From a virus, in the IMG/VR virus record IMGVR_UViG_3300047333_000104, positions 23,338-87,337 of that record: a stretch of DNA of 64,000 bases; one strand, 5' to 3'. Positions 8,561 to 16,648 of this stretch are shown piece after piece; within the stretch, counting starts at the first letter, position 1; every line of letters starts with the position of its first letter. The translations under genes were made by a program, and so were the position numbers. The notes beneath the pieces are model-generated. The model saw nothing but the letters and a program-made list of their open reading frames with translations, searched no databases and had not been told where the DNA came from.

Positions 8561-8982
8561 GTATCGACCGCATCTACGGGCCTCTCGAGCATTACGACTA
8601 TGGCGTCCTCGACAGGCATTGTCTCTGCGATCTGTGTCTGGAATGGCGGGCCGCGCAGCGTACCTGGCACGAGTACCAAGACAATAAGCGGAAAAATCCG
8701 CAGGATCGAATTGCTCACCGCTCCACCTATCTCGCCGCAGTATCGCGGCGAGACCTCTATTGCGAGTCGTCTTGGCACGCATCGGAGAATAGGTGGGGCG
8801 AGGACTACATGGACTGGATCTCTCGGCAGATTACCGAGACAGCAGAGCGATCGAAATACTGGTGGCGGACGGAGGGACTTTCCTCTCCATTGCTTTACTG
8901 GTTTCGGCAGTTCAACGTCTATCGTCGTTCGAACGCTACGGCGGCTTTCGACCCTCCTCTGATCGACCTGCGCGGCGCGTAG
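8557..8982 (+). CDS. Hypothetical protein with CLCDLC motif (141 aa)
   Basis: ATG overlaps the glycosyltransferase stop as ATGA, implying coupled translation. The sequence is rich in Trp, Tyr and Arg and has one Cys cluster near the N-terminus (RHCLCDLCLEWRAAQ). No family recognised. Coupling suggests a partner or accessory role for the glycosyltransferase, but that is inference from position only. Confidence 0.6.
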   Translation: MSIDRIYGPLEHYDYGVLDRHCLCDLCLEWRAAQRTWHEYQDNKRKNPQDRIAHRSTYLAAVSRRDLYCESSWHASENRWGEDYMDWISRQITETAERSKYWWRTEGLSSPLLYWFRQFNVYRRSNATAAFDPPLIDLRGA

Positions 8983-9008
8983 CATCTTATGTAACAGCCG
9001 GAGCGCGT

Positions 9009-9035
9009 GATATCCTCCACGCAACGGAGGATATC
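9009..9035 (+). promoter_or_regulatory. Perfect hairpin sequestering the ribosome binding site of the ParB-like gene
   Basis: GATATCCTCC (9009-9018), loop ACGCAAC, GGAGGATATC (9026-9035): a 10-bp perfect stem with a 7-base loop. The right arm contains the Shine-Dalgarno GGAGG and the ATG follows at 9037. Folding would hide the site completely, so translation should depend on RNA unfolding, an RNA-binding protein or passing ribosomes. Confidence 0.7.
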
Positions 9036-9036
9036 A

Positions 9037-9627
9037 ATGCTTGAAGCGCGCTGGGCAAAAGGGGTTCTGACGATCACGTCTCTCGCGGCGGACCCTGCAT
9101 CTGCGGCGATCGAGATTGTCGGTGCGGACGGCAGCCGTGTTCCGTTCGTCAAAGCGTTTCCTGCCGGCGCGGCGCACATTAAGATCGCGATGGAGCGCCC
9201 GCATAGCGTATTTTTATCCTCAATTGCGGCGAAAAGCGTTCCGGTACGGACACTTAAACCGATCGACGATACGTACTCGCACCCGCCGTTTCCCTACGAC
9301 CCACAAGCATTCGACAAACTTCGCCCGGACCAAGTGCCTCGGTTCCTGGGAGCCTTGACCGATCCAGATCGTCTCGAACATCGCCGCATCAGGCTTAACG
9401 ACCTTGTCGCGATGCAGAACCGCGTCGATCGTGGGAAAGTCGAATCGGCCCGAACTCGCGAGGGCGGCAGACCGCCGGTCGTCGTTCGGATGGATGGACG
9501 ATACTATATTGCGGACGGGCACCATCGGATGGCAGCCGCCTATCTAAATGGCGATCAAGATCACGAATGTCTGTTCCTCGACCTTACCCCCGTGAACAAC
9601 GCAATGAAGGGCCGCAGCCATGCGTGA
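9037..9627 (+). CDS. ParB/Srx-fold nuclease-like protein (196 aa)
   Basis: The C-terminal half has the ParB-like pattern: a substrate-side helix NDLVAMQNRVDRGKV, PPVVVRMDGRYYIADGHHR and a following helix MAAAYLNG. DGHHR matches the DGxHR signature. ParB-like domains in phages act as nucleases, CTP-dependent DNA binders or, in T4-like cases, maturation-associated enzymes. The N-terminal 90 residues are unassigned. I chose ATG 9037, not the upstream GTG at 9007, because GGAGG lies 6 bases before it. Its stop overlaps the protease gene start. Confidence 0.65.
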   Translation: MLEARWAKGVLTITSLAADPASAAIEIVGADGSRVPFVKAFPAGAAHIKIAMERPHSVFLSSIAAKSVPVRTLKPIDDTYSHPPFPYDPQAFDKLRPDQVPRFLGALTDPDRLEHRRIRLNDLVAMQNRVDRGKVESARTREGGRPPVVVRMDGRYYIADGHHRMAAAYLNGDQDHECLFLDLTPVNNAMKGRSHA

Positions 9628-10522
9628 AGCCGTACTCATCTCGATCCCCACGATCATCAAAGCGGTGTCTGACGACACGGGGCGGCGCCTGATCTCCGTG
9701 GAGGCCAGCAACGAGGCCGTCGACAGCGAGGGCGACGTCATCCTGCAGTCTGCACTGATGGGCTCGGCGGCGTCCTTCGTGAAGACGGGTCACATCGACA
9801 TCGACCACATCTCGGAACTGGGCGACCGTCTCGGCATCGCTAACCCGACGTCCTACATCATCGGCCGCCCGCTCGAAGTGAAAGACCTCGGCGGCAAACG
9901 GACTGGCGTCGTTGCGGAAATCTTCCGTTCGCATGACGGTAAGGTTGACCCGGCAGCGCATCGATACGACTCGTTCTGGGACAGCCTGCATACCGATCCC
10001 CCAGTAATGTGGCGGTCCTCGATCTACGGTTTCCCGCTTGAAGGTCAGACCGAAGATCACCGCGACAGAGGCGGCAATAAGCGCTTTGTCGTGAAGGGGA
10101 TCGACTGGCGTTCTTTGGCCATGACCCGTAATCCGATCAACACTGATATCCGCGGTTACGCCAAGATCGTTACGGCCAAAGCCGCCATCGCTGAGATGAT
10201 CAAGAGCGGATCATTCGGCCCCGGGGTAGGGCAGTCTCCGTTCGATCAGACCAATCCGTTTGGTGTGGAGACGGTCAACTCCGGCTCGGCGCCGGGGGCA
10301 TACGGGGCATCGCACACGATGGCGCATCCCCGTAACATGGATGACCTCGTCGGTCAGCACGCGCGCCACATCTCTAAGGACTGCCCTTGGTCGGGAGGCG
10401 CGGACACGCGGTCGGGATTTAAAGCCCACTTTGAAAAATGCTGCGGGTCGCATCCGGACGTCGCGGACATGATGGCGCACGCGTTGATGTACCACCGGCT
10501 ACTCGAAAAGAAGCGGGCGTAA
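9620..10522 (+). CDS. Prohead maturation protease (300 aa)
   Basis: Likely serine protease that trims scaffold and capsid during head maturation. Supporting motifs are ASNEAVDSEGDVIL near the N-terminus, a His-containing strand GHIDIDHISELGD, and SSIYGFPLEG, which aligns with the SxGF nucleophile motif of HK97-type (S78/U35) proteases. Its place immediately before an acidic scaffold-like gene and the major capsid gene is the classic order. The last 60 residues (HARHISKDCPW...CCGSHPDVADMMAH) look like an extra Cys/His-containing appendage. Start ATG overlaps the upstream stop by 8 bases. Confidence 0.7.
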   Translation: MREAVLISIPTIIKAVSDDTGRRLISVEASNEAVDSEGDVILQSALMGSAASFVKTGHIDIDHISELGDRLGIANPTSYIIGRPLEVKDLGGKRTGVVAEIFRSHDGKVDPAAHRYDSFWDSLHTDPPVMWRSSIYGFPLEGQTEDHRDRGGNKRFVVKGIDWRSLAMTRNPINTDIRGYAKIVTAKAAIAEMIKSGSFGPGVGQSPFDQTNPFGVETVNSGSAPGAYGASHTMAHPRNMDDLVGQHARHISKDCPWSGGADTRSGFKAHFEKCCGSHPDVADMMAHALMYHRLLEKKRA

Positions 10523-10607
10523 CATACCTACTAGACGCCGAAAATAACGCTGTGTGATTATAGAGCGCAATTATCCACCTTCGGCGCTCCTGAAGAGAGG
10601 TCACGTC

Positions 10608-11831
10608 ATGAATCCCAAACAGATCCTTGAGGCTATCGGCATCCTGGCTAAGGCTCCCGCCGCCGAAGTCGCCAAAATTCTGCAGGACAGCGCCCTCGAC
10701 AAGGCCGCGCAGGATCTCACCCACTCGGAGATGGTCGAAAGCCGGTGGGAAGAAGGTCATATGCATGAGCATATCTCGCGTGAGGTCATTCGTACCGGCC
10801 CCGAGCAAAAGGCTTCGGGCGACGGCGCCGAGAAGATGATCCGCGACTATTCGAATGTCGCGACCCAGCAGGCCGGCATCATGCAGCAGGCCGAATCGCT
10901 GGCGCGCTTGATCGCTCCGATCGCCGCCTCCTCGAAAGCCCAGACCGCCGCGGTCACCGCGCTCATCGAGAACGTCAAGTCGCTCAATGTAACGCTCGCC
11001 GCGCTCGTTACGGCCAAAGCCGAAGGCGAAGACAAGATGGTCGAAGAAGACGACGAGGACGAAAAGGAAACCAAGGAGATGGCCGCTGAGAAGGCCAAGT
11101 CCCTGGTCGCTCGCGCCAAGATCCTGCTCACCAAAGCCAAGAAGGCCGAGGGTGACGCCATGATGGTCGAAGACGACGAGGAAGAAGAGAAAGCTTGCAA
11201 GAAGAAAGCCAAGGCTTTCCGCAAGCAGGCCGCTGTTCTCCTCGGCAAAGCCCGCACCGCCGCCTTCGTGGCCGGTGATCGCGAGACCCGCAAATCGATC
11301 GCCCAGATCGCCGCCAAGTCCGACATTACCGTCGTCGAGGACGACGAAGATGAGGATGACGACGAGAAGGAGAAGGCGAAAGCCGCCGCCGAGAAAGCCA
11401 AGGGCCATGACGCCGCCGGCAACCAAGCCGATTTCTCGAACAAGGACGGCAATCAGGACAGCACCGCCGTCAAGGCAGTGAGCGAGATGTCCGGCAAGGT
11501 CGAAGAGGCGCTGAAAGGTTTTGGCATGCTCTCGATGGAACTGAAAGACATGATGAACGTCGTGTCCGGTCGTTCGAAGGGCACGGGCGCCGTTCCCGAG
11601 TTCACCAAGTCTGCCGTCGATCCGACGCTTGCGCTGGTCAACAAGATCGAAGAACTCGAAGACGCCGGACAATTGAGCGACACGGATGCGTTCGCCGCCC
11701 GCGACATTGTCTCGAAGATGACCGCCGCTCGTGCCGGCCAGTTGGACGCTTCGATCGTTCATGATCGGATCGCCAAGTCCACGCTGCCTGTGCAGATGTT
11801 GTTCAAGGCCGCTACCACGGCTGCCGCCTAA
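10608..11831 (+). CDS. Putative head scaffold protein (407 aa)
   Basis: Highly charged, helical protein with three acidic blocks (VEEDDEDEKETKE, VEDDEEEEK, VVEDDEDEDDDEKEK) each followed by a Lys/Ala-rich stretch (AAEKAKSLVARAKIL and similar), then a C-terminal segment with FTKSAVDPTLALVNKIEELE. Coiled coils and low aromatic content fit a scaffold that is removed by the protease. Position between protease and capsid genes supports this. I chose ATG 10608, preceded by GAGAGG with a 7-base spacer, over an in-frame start 54 bases upstream. Confidence 0.65.
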   Translation: MNPKQILEAIGILAKAPAAEVAKILQDSALDKAAQDLTHSEMVESRWEEGHMHEHISREVIRTGPEQKASGDGAEKMIRDYSNVATQQAGIMQQAESLARLIAPIAASSKAQTAAVTALIENVKSLNVTLAALVTAKAEGEDKMVEEDDEDEKETKEMAAEKAKSLVARAKILLTKAKKAEGDAMMVEDDEEEEKACKKKAKAFRKQAAVLLGKARTAAFVAGDRETRKSIAQIAAKSDITVVEDDEDEDDDEKEKAKAAAEKAKGHDAAGNQADFSNKDGNQDSTAVKAVSEMSGKVEEALKGFGMLSMELKDMMNVVSGRSKGTGAVPEFTKSAVDPTLALVNKIEELEDAGQLSDTDAFAARDIVSKMTAARAGQLDASIVHDRIAKSTLPVQMLFKAATTAAA

Positions 11832-11862
11832 GCCCACCATGTGCCGAGAGAGGATTTGACAA

Positions 11863-13653
11863 ATGCCCGATGGTAACTTCAGCCACATGGTGCCCAAGGC
11901 GGAACGCGATTTCGCGATCTCCAAAGCCGTCGATACGATGGCTCGGTTCGTCAACCCGAATGACCCGCTGCGCGACTTCTATCTGAGCGTCGCGGGCTAT
12001 CGTCCGGAACTGACCGAGCAGATCCAGGCGAAGACGGCGCCGGAGATCGCCAAGGCGAATGCGATCGCCAAGATCTTCCGTTCCAACACCCGCGCCGCTC
12101 GGTTCGCGACCAAGAAGGAACTCGTCGAGAAGGGCGCCCTCTCGAAGGCGCAGCTTGACGTCGGTTCGCTCACCAACTTCGCGCAGATTACCGGCGGCCA
12201 GTCGCTCGGCTATGTCTCGCTCGATACTCAGATGGCCCGCGGCACGGTGCGCCCAAACAGCTTCACGCTGTATCAGGCGCTCCACAAGTCGGCCGCTTTC
12301 CAGGTCGTCGACTACTGGCCGTACGCTTCCGATACCGGCGGCGGTCTGCCCGGCACGGCATTCAGCGGCTTCAGCAACGTGTCCTCGGGCACCCTGTCGA
12401 CCTCGGCCGGCATCTACTCGCTGAACAACATCACGCTGAAGCTGGCCGTCAACGGTCGCGCGATCACCACCGCCCTGGCCGCCCAGAATTCCTTCGTGGA
12501 TGTCTCGGCCCAGGAGAACATCAACGCGGCGCTGACGGTGCTGGAATCGGTCAACTGGTCCTGCTACTGGGGCAACCCTGCGCTCTACCCGAACCAGTTC
12601 CAGGGTATCGCGGGCGTCATTCCCGCCACCAACATCTTCGACTACCAGGCGTTCTACAACAACTTCGCCACGGCGCAAGGCTGGAGCGCCGCGCAGGCGA
12701 TGTTCAACCTGATCTACGAAGCCTCGGCGAAGATCACCGGCTACCGTCAGTACGGTCGCATCACGCACGCTTTCATGTCCCCGGTTTGCGCCGGCAGCTT
12801 GCAGGGCCTCGTGACCACGCTGCTGAACAACATCACCAACAACATCACGCCCGCCCAAGAACGTCTGCACGGCGTGATCGTCGATGGCGATCTGCAGGGC
12901 ATCCGGACCCGCTTCGGCGAGATCCAGTTCCCGATCGACTTCTACATCACCGCTCGTGACAAGCCGGCCCAGACCGTCGTGTACGGCAACGGCACGAACG
13001 CCGCGTTCACCAGCAGCCCGACTCCCCCGACGTCCGTCGCCGCCGCCCTGGTTACGGGCGTGGTTTCGGGGTCCGCGTGGACGTCCGCCTATGTCGCCAG
13101 CAGCGGTATTTACAGCTACGCGGTCGCCGGCTGCGATCAGCTGATGAACGAATCGTACCTGACCTTCGTGTCCTCGGGCGGCGTCGCCGCTTCGGGTCTG
13201 GCGGTCTCCGGCGTCACCGTCGCCAGCGGCGCCTACCAGCTGACGATTACCCCGGCGGACACCTCGTGCCAGGCGTTCCGCGTTTACCGCAGCGGCCTCG
13301 GCTACGCTCCGGTTGGTTCGGGCAACGCGAACCCCGCTTCATACCGCTACATCGGTTCGGTGCTGGCGTCGGGTTCGTCTCCCGTCACCTTCACGGACCT
13401 GAACACGTACATCCCCGGCAGCGAGACGGTCTTCCTGCTCGATCTCGACGAACAAGACAATGCGATCGATTTCCGCTTCCTGCTGCCGCTGACGCGCATA
13501 GAGCTGTTCGCTCAGTCGCTATACATGCCCTGGGCCGTAGCAGAAATTGGTAGCGTAAGAGTTCGCATCCCCAAGTTCAATGGGTATGTGAAGAACTATG
13601 TTCCGGATTCGACGGACTTCAATCCCTTAGCTCCGAACGCTCTCGCGACCTAA
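11863..13653 (+). CDS. Major capsid protein with an inserted Ig/FN3-like domain (596 aa)
   Basis: Main shell subunit, recognised by position and composition: N-terminal arm, then Ala/Thr/Ser-rich beta sequences typical of an HK97-fold capsid (ITGGQSLGYVSLDTQMARG). Residues about 372-520 form a separate beta domain (SSGIYSYAVAGCDQLMNES ... CQAFRVYRSGLGYAPVGSG ... VTFTDLNTYIPG) that looks like an Ig or fibronectin-type fold inserted before the final capsid strands (TRIELFAQSLYMPWAVAEIG). Such insertions are displayed on the capsid surface in other phages. RBS is GAGAGGA. A strong terminator follows 27 bases after the stop. Confidence 0.8.
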   Translation: MPDGNFSHMVPKAERDFAISKAVDTMARFVNPNDPLRDFYLSVAGYRPELTEQIQAKTAPEIAKANAIAKIFRSNTRAARFATKKELVEKGALSKAQLDVGSLTNFAQITGGQSLGYVSLDTQMARGTVRPNSFTLYQALHKSAAFQVVDYWPYASDTGGGLPGTAFSGFSNVSSGTLSTSAGIYSLNNITLKLAVNGRAITTALAAQNSFVDVSAQENINAALTVLESVNWSCYWGNPALYPNQFQGIAGVIPATNIFDYQAFYNNFATAQGWSAAQAMFNLIYEASAKITGYRQYGRITHAFMSPVCAGSLQGLVTTLLNNITNNITPAQERLHGVIVDGDLQGIRTRFGEIQFPIDFYITARDKPAQTVVYGNGTNAAFTSSPTPPTSVAAALVTGVVSGSAWTSAYVASSGIYSYAVAGCDQLMNESYLTFVSSGGVAASGLAVSGVTVASGAYQLTITPADTSCQAFRVYRSGLGYAPVGSGNANPASYRYIGSVLASGSSPVTFTDLNTYIPGSETVFLLDLDEQDNAIDFRFLLPLTRIELFAQSLYMPWAVAEIGSVRVRIPKFNGYVKNYVPDSTDFNPLAPNALAT

Positions 13654-13677
13654 CTTTCTCGGTTGCTCTCGAGCACT

Positions 13678-13709
13678 AAAGGCCCGCTACGTAGCGGGCC
13701 TTTTCTTTT
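13678..13709 (+). terminator. Rho-independent terminator after the capsid gene
   Basis: GGCCCGCTACGTAGCGGGCC (13681-13700) is a perfect 20-bp palindrome flanked by AAA and followed by TTTTCTTTT. It would strongly reduce read-through from the head operon and separates it from the HNH gene and the neck operon. Confidence 0.9.
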
Positions 13710-13718
13710 GAATAGCTA

Positions 13719-13747
13719 TTGCGCAAAAAGTTTCATCGTGGCATAAC
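13719..13747 (+). promoter_or_regulatory. Candidate promoter after the capsid terminator
   Basis: TTGCGC (13719-13724), 17-base spacer, CATAAC (13742-13747). It lies directly downstream of the terminator, where a restart of transcription would be needed. Two mismatches in the -10 keep confidence low. Confidence 0.35.
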
Positions 13748-13749
13748 AG

Positions 13750-13780
13750 GCGTGCCCTTTCCTCCACAGAAGGGGCACGC
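13750..13780 (+). other. Hairpin in the leader of the HNH gene
   Basis: GCGTGCCC (13750-13757) pairs with GGGCACGC (13773-13780), with partial extension inside the loop. There is no T-run, so it is not a standard terminator. It would form near the 5' end of a transcript from the candidate promoter at 13719-13747. Confidence 0.5.
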
Positions 13781-13811
13781 CCTAACCTACCCGTGAGAAG
13801 AGACCTCACCG

Positions 13812-15497
13812 ATGGCTGACCCCACCATACAAGATCCAGTTACTGACCTCAACGCTCCGCGGACCTGTCGGACGTGCGGAGAGACAAAGACCTATGCTGA
13901 CTTCAGCAAGGACAGCACTACGGCAGATAAGATCGCGTGGCACTGCAAAGCGTGCCAAAAAGCTAAGAACGCCGCGAGCTATGCCCGTAACGCGGATAAG
14001 CGGAGGGCGTACGCCAACAAGCGGGCACTCGCTACGAAACCCGAGAAGGCGGCATACAACGCGGCGTACCGCGCTAAAAACCGCTCCGCGCTCGTCGAGT
14101 ATGCGAAAGAGTGGCGCAAGACGCATAAGGTGGTTCGGTCGGAAGAGGCGAAGGCCCGACATCGGGAGCGCTCAAAGGAGCGGTACGCCAGCGACCCCGT
14201 CTATCGTCAGAGGATTCAAGAGCAGGCTAAGAGGTTCCGTCAAGGGAACCCCGAGAAAGTCAAAGCGTGGTTTAACGCTTGGCTCGCCAAAAACCGCAAT
14301 CACATGCTGGAGTACCGCAGGGAATACCACCGCCGCACCTCGGAGGCCATGACGCAGGAAGAGAGACAGGAGCGCTGGCGGAAAAGCCGAGAAAGGAATT
14401 TCCTTCAACGGTCATTGGCGCAAGCGGCCCGTCGCTCTGAGCGCGCAGAGGTCCCCGGCGTGACGACAAACGCCGAACTCTTTTGGGTTCATAAGTGGCA
14501 GGACAACCGGTGCCTCTTTTGCTCTCGGGAGTTGCCGGAAGACCGACGCGGGAAACCGGTGGAACACATCATTCCGATCAAGCGCTTCGGGACTAACCAC
14601 CCCTACAACGTCGTCCGCACTTGCGCGAACTGTAATTTTTCTCGGCAGGAAAAGATCTATAGCGTCGAGTGGAATCCTAAAGAACAATTGCCCGCGGATC
14701 GTTTCCATTCAGCCTATTGCACCGCGCAGCTTCGGAAAGCGCTTTCGGAAGCTGACGTTTCCTTTGAGAATAACGGCACCCATCTCTCGGTTGCAGGTCG
14801 GCCGGTCTTTATCCTCTCCACCTTTTGGATGAGCAGTCGAACTGCACCGATCGAGACTCTCGAGACGTTGCGGGCGAAGCACCCCACCGCCGTGTTCTTC
14901 TTTGACCACGAGTGGCGGGCGCGGCCCGACTCCCTCAAATCCGTGGTCTTAGCTAAAGCGGGGTTGTCTCCGAGCTATGGCGCACGGCAGACGGAGGTCG
15001 AGGTCCCTTCGATTGAGGAGGCGCGGGTTTTCCTGGATCAGTGGCACACGCAGGGGTTTGCCGGCGGTTCTTGGACGATCGGTTTGAAACACGCTGGTGA
15101 GTGGCAAGCGATGGCGGTGTTTCAGGACACTAAGAAGGGTTATGACCTCGCGCGCATGGCGTTTCGCGGGCACGTCTCGGGCGGCATGAGCAAACTCATT
15201 CAGGCGTTTCTAAAGGTTGCCCCCGAGAAGAAGGACATTACCAGCTTTTGCGATCTTCGTTTCGGTGCGGGGTCTGGGTACGAGGCGACGGGGTTTCGAT
15301 CGACTGGGGATAGCCTGCCAGTCACTGCCTATGCGAACGTTCGCGAACTTTTTCATTGGTGGGTCGCCAAGAAGCAAAACCTTACGCGGTGGGACTACTA
15401 CAACGAGAATTTGTCAGACGTGGAGAACCTTCGCGCGAACGGTGTTTTTAGGCTAACCTTGCTTCCTCGGAAAAAGTTCATCCTGACGGCTAAATAG
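13812..15497 (+). CDS. Free-standing HNH homing-type endonuclease with C-terminal DUF7487-like domain (561 aa)
   Basis: Three parts. An N-terminal zinc knuckle (C19-x2-C22 ... C45-x2-C48), a long Arg/Lys/Ala-rich helical linker that probably tracks DNA (about 50-215), an HNH nuclease (C234-x2-C237, H252 in EHIIP, C271-x2-C274), and a C-terminal domain (about 380-561) with EARVFLDQWHTQGFAGG, SGGMSKLIQAFLK and CDLRFGAGSGYEATGF, a pattern I associate with DUF7487 at the end of phage homing enzymes. It sits alone between a terminator and the neck genes, as expected for a mobile gene. Confidence 0.8.
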   Translation: MADPTIQDPVTDLNAPRTCRTCGETKTYADFSKDSTTADKIAWHCKACQKAKNAASYARNADKRRAYANKRALATKPEKAAYNAAYRAKNRSALVEYAKEWRKTHKVVRSEEAKARHRERSKERYASDPVYRQRIQEQAKRFRQGNPEKVKAWFNAWLAKNRNHMLEYRREYHRRTSEAMTQEERQERWRKSRERNFLQRSLAQAARRSERAEVPGVTTNAELFWVHKWQDNRCLFCSRELPEDRRGKPVEHIIPIKRFGTNHPYNVVRTCANCNFSRQEKIYSVEWNPKEQLPADRFHSAYCTAQLRKALSEADVSFENNGTHLSVAGRPVFILSTFWMSSRTAPIETLETLRAKHPTAVFFFDHEWRARPDSLKSVVLAKAGLSPSYGARQTEVEVPSIEEARVFLDQWHTQGFAGGSWTIGLKHAGEWQAMAVFQDTKKGYDLARMAFRGHVSGGMSKLIQAFLKVAPEKKDITSFCDLRFGAGSGYEATGFRSTGDSLPVTAYANVRELFHWWVAKKQNLTRWDYYNENLSDVENLRANGVFRLTLLPRKKFILTAK

Positions 15498-15510
15498 GAG
15501 TCTCACCCCA

Positions 15511-15621
15511 ATGCTCTACGCTATCCTCGTACCCTCTGTCCTCTACCTTCTCTGGCTTGGCTTCGAGCATCTTCGCGGTGCCTTACGCCCCCCGCCACCC
15601 CGTAAGCACCGCCCGTTCTAG
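15511..15621 (+). CDS. Tiny membrane protein (36 aa)
   Basis: ATG at 15511 follows TAGGAG with a 10-base spacer. Product MLYAILVPSVLYLLWLGFEH then a Pro/Arg-rich tail (LRPPPPRKHRPF). One transmembrane helix (about residues 2-18) with a positive tail that would stay in the cytoplasm. No family recognised; short length keeps this tentative. Confidence 0.45.
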   Translation: MLYAILVPSVLYLLWLGFEHLRGALRPPPPRKHRPF

Positions 15622-15679
15622 CCTTGTGCCTGCAATCGCGATATGCTGCCCGGTGCTCCCACAGTCAAGGAACAGCCTC

Positions 15680-16105
15680 ATGCGCTTCTTCGCTCTCCTC
15701 CGCCCGAACTGCCGCGTCGATAAAGCGTGGCGCGCAGCGCACCGTAACGGCGGCCAGATCGCGGGCGTTCAGTTCTCGGTGATCCCCGGCGCAGTCGTGA
15801 ATGCGCTCGACGCGTCGAGGGGGACGTACCGGACGGGCGAGCTGGACGGCGATCAGGTCGCGGCGCTGCAGGGCAATCTCAGCGTCGTGATCGAAGTCAC
15901 GGGGCAGGAGCTTCCGGCGAGCGTTGAGGTGCTATCGGGCGATGCGAAGCCTGCGCCCACGCCCGTCCCGACGGAGCCCCCTGTCGTCACCCCGCCGCCC
16001 GCTCCTGCTCCCACCTTGGCCTCGAAACCAACCGTCACGACCCTCTCCAGCGCCAAGCCGTCGACCATTCTCAGCAGCGGCGGCAACCCCAAGAAGGGGC
16101 GCTAA
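15680..16105 (+). CDS. Small structural or accessory protein with Pro-rich tail (141 aa)
   Basis: Residues 1-90 are a compact mixed domain (VDKAWRAAHRNGGQIAGVQF, then GELDGDQVAALQGNLSVVIE). The rest is a low-complexity Pro/Thr/Ala linker ending in NPKKGR. Start ATG 15680 has AAGGA upstream; a longer in-frame start lies over the tiny membrane gene and is rejected. Possibly a decoration or head-tail accessory protein by position; no family recognised. Confidence 0.5.
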   Translation: MRFFALLRPNCRVDKAWRAAHRNGGQIAGVQFSVIPGAVVNALDASRGTYRTGELDGDQVAALQGNLSVVIEVTGQELPASVEVLSGDAKPAPTPVPTEPPVVTPPPAPAPTLASKPTVTTLSSAKPSTILSSGGNPKKGR

Positions 16106-16108
16106 ATC

Positions 16109-16648
16109 GTGCCGGTCAGCGTCGCCGAGCGTGACGGGAAGTTCCGGATCGTCGGCCCCGACGGTAAGATTGAGGTGACGCCCGAGGGTCACGCCCGCGA
16201 CGGCGGTGGTCACGCCACGCACGAGGAGGCGGCGCGGCAGCAACGAGCGATCAATATGCACCTGGCCGAGAAAGCGCGGAAAGCCGTGCTCGACGTCGCC
16301 ACCACATTAAAGGGGTCGAAGCGCATGAATGGATGGATCGGTGTTGACCTGGACGGAACGCTGGCGATTTATGACGGTTGGAGAGGGCCGGGGCATATCG
16401 GGGAACCGATCCCCCTAATGCTTGACCGCGTCAGAGAGTGGCTTGCGGCGGGTCAGGAAGTGCGGATCGTCACGGCGCGGGCGTCCATCAAGGAGCAGAT
16501 CCCGCCGATCGAGCGCTGGCTGGAGGAGCACGGGATCGGCGGCCTCAAAGTCACGAATGAGAAAGATTTTGGCATGCACGAACTTTGGGACGATCGAGCG
16601 GTTCAAGTGATCCCGAACACCGGACGTCGCGCCGACGGTGGTAAATAA
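16109..16648 (+). CDS. HAD-like phosphatase domain protein (179 aa)
   Basis: The C-terminal 110 residues carry HAD motif I GVDLDGTLAIYDGW (two catalytic Asp), motif II in VRIVTARAS and a final acidic motif ELWDDRAVQVI, so phosphoester hydrolysis is plausible. Substrate could be a nucleotide or polynucleotide end. The N-terminal part has PDGKIEVTPEGHARDGGGHATHEEA, split here as EVTPEGHARDGGGHA, a short module found fused to various phage proteins. Start is GTG at 16109, 3 bases after the previous stop. It is expressed with the connector gene. Confidence 0.7.
   Translation: MPVSVAERDGKFRIVGPDGKIEVTPEGHARDGGGHATHEEAARQQRAINMHLAEKARKAVLDVATTLKGSKRMNGWIGVDLDGTLAIYDGWRGPGHIGEPIPLMLDRVREWLAAGQEVRIVTARASIKEQIPPIERWLEEHGIGGLKVTNEKDFGMHELWDDRAVQVIPNTGRRADGGK

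Noticed and set aside
10419-11954. 511-codon minus-strand frame
   Set aside because: Antisense to the protease and scaffold genes; composition is that of the reversed acidic and Lys blocks.
11812-12870. 352-codon minus-strand frame
   Set aside because: Antisense shadow of the capsid gene caused by high GC third positions.
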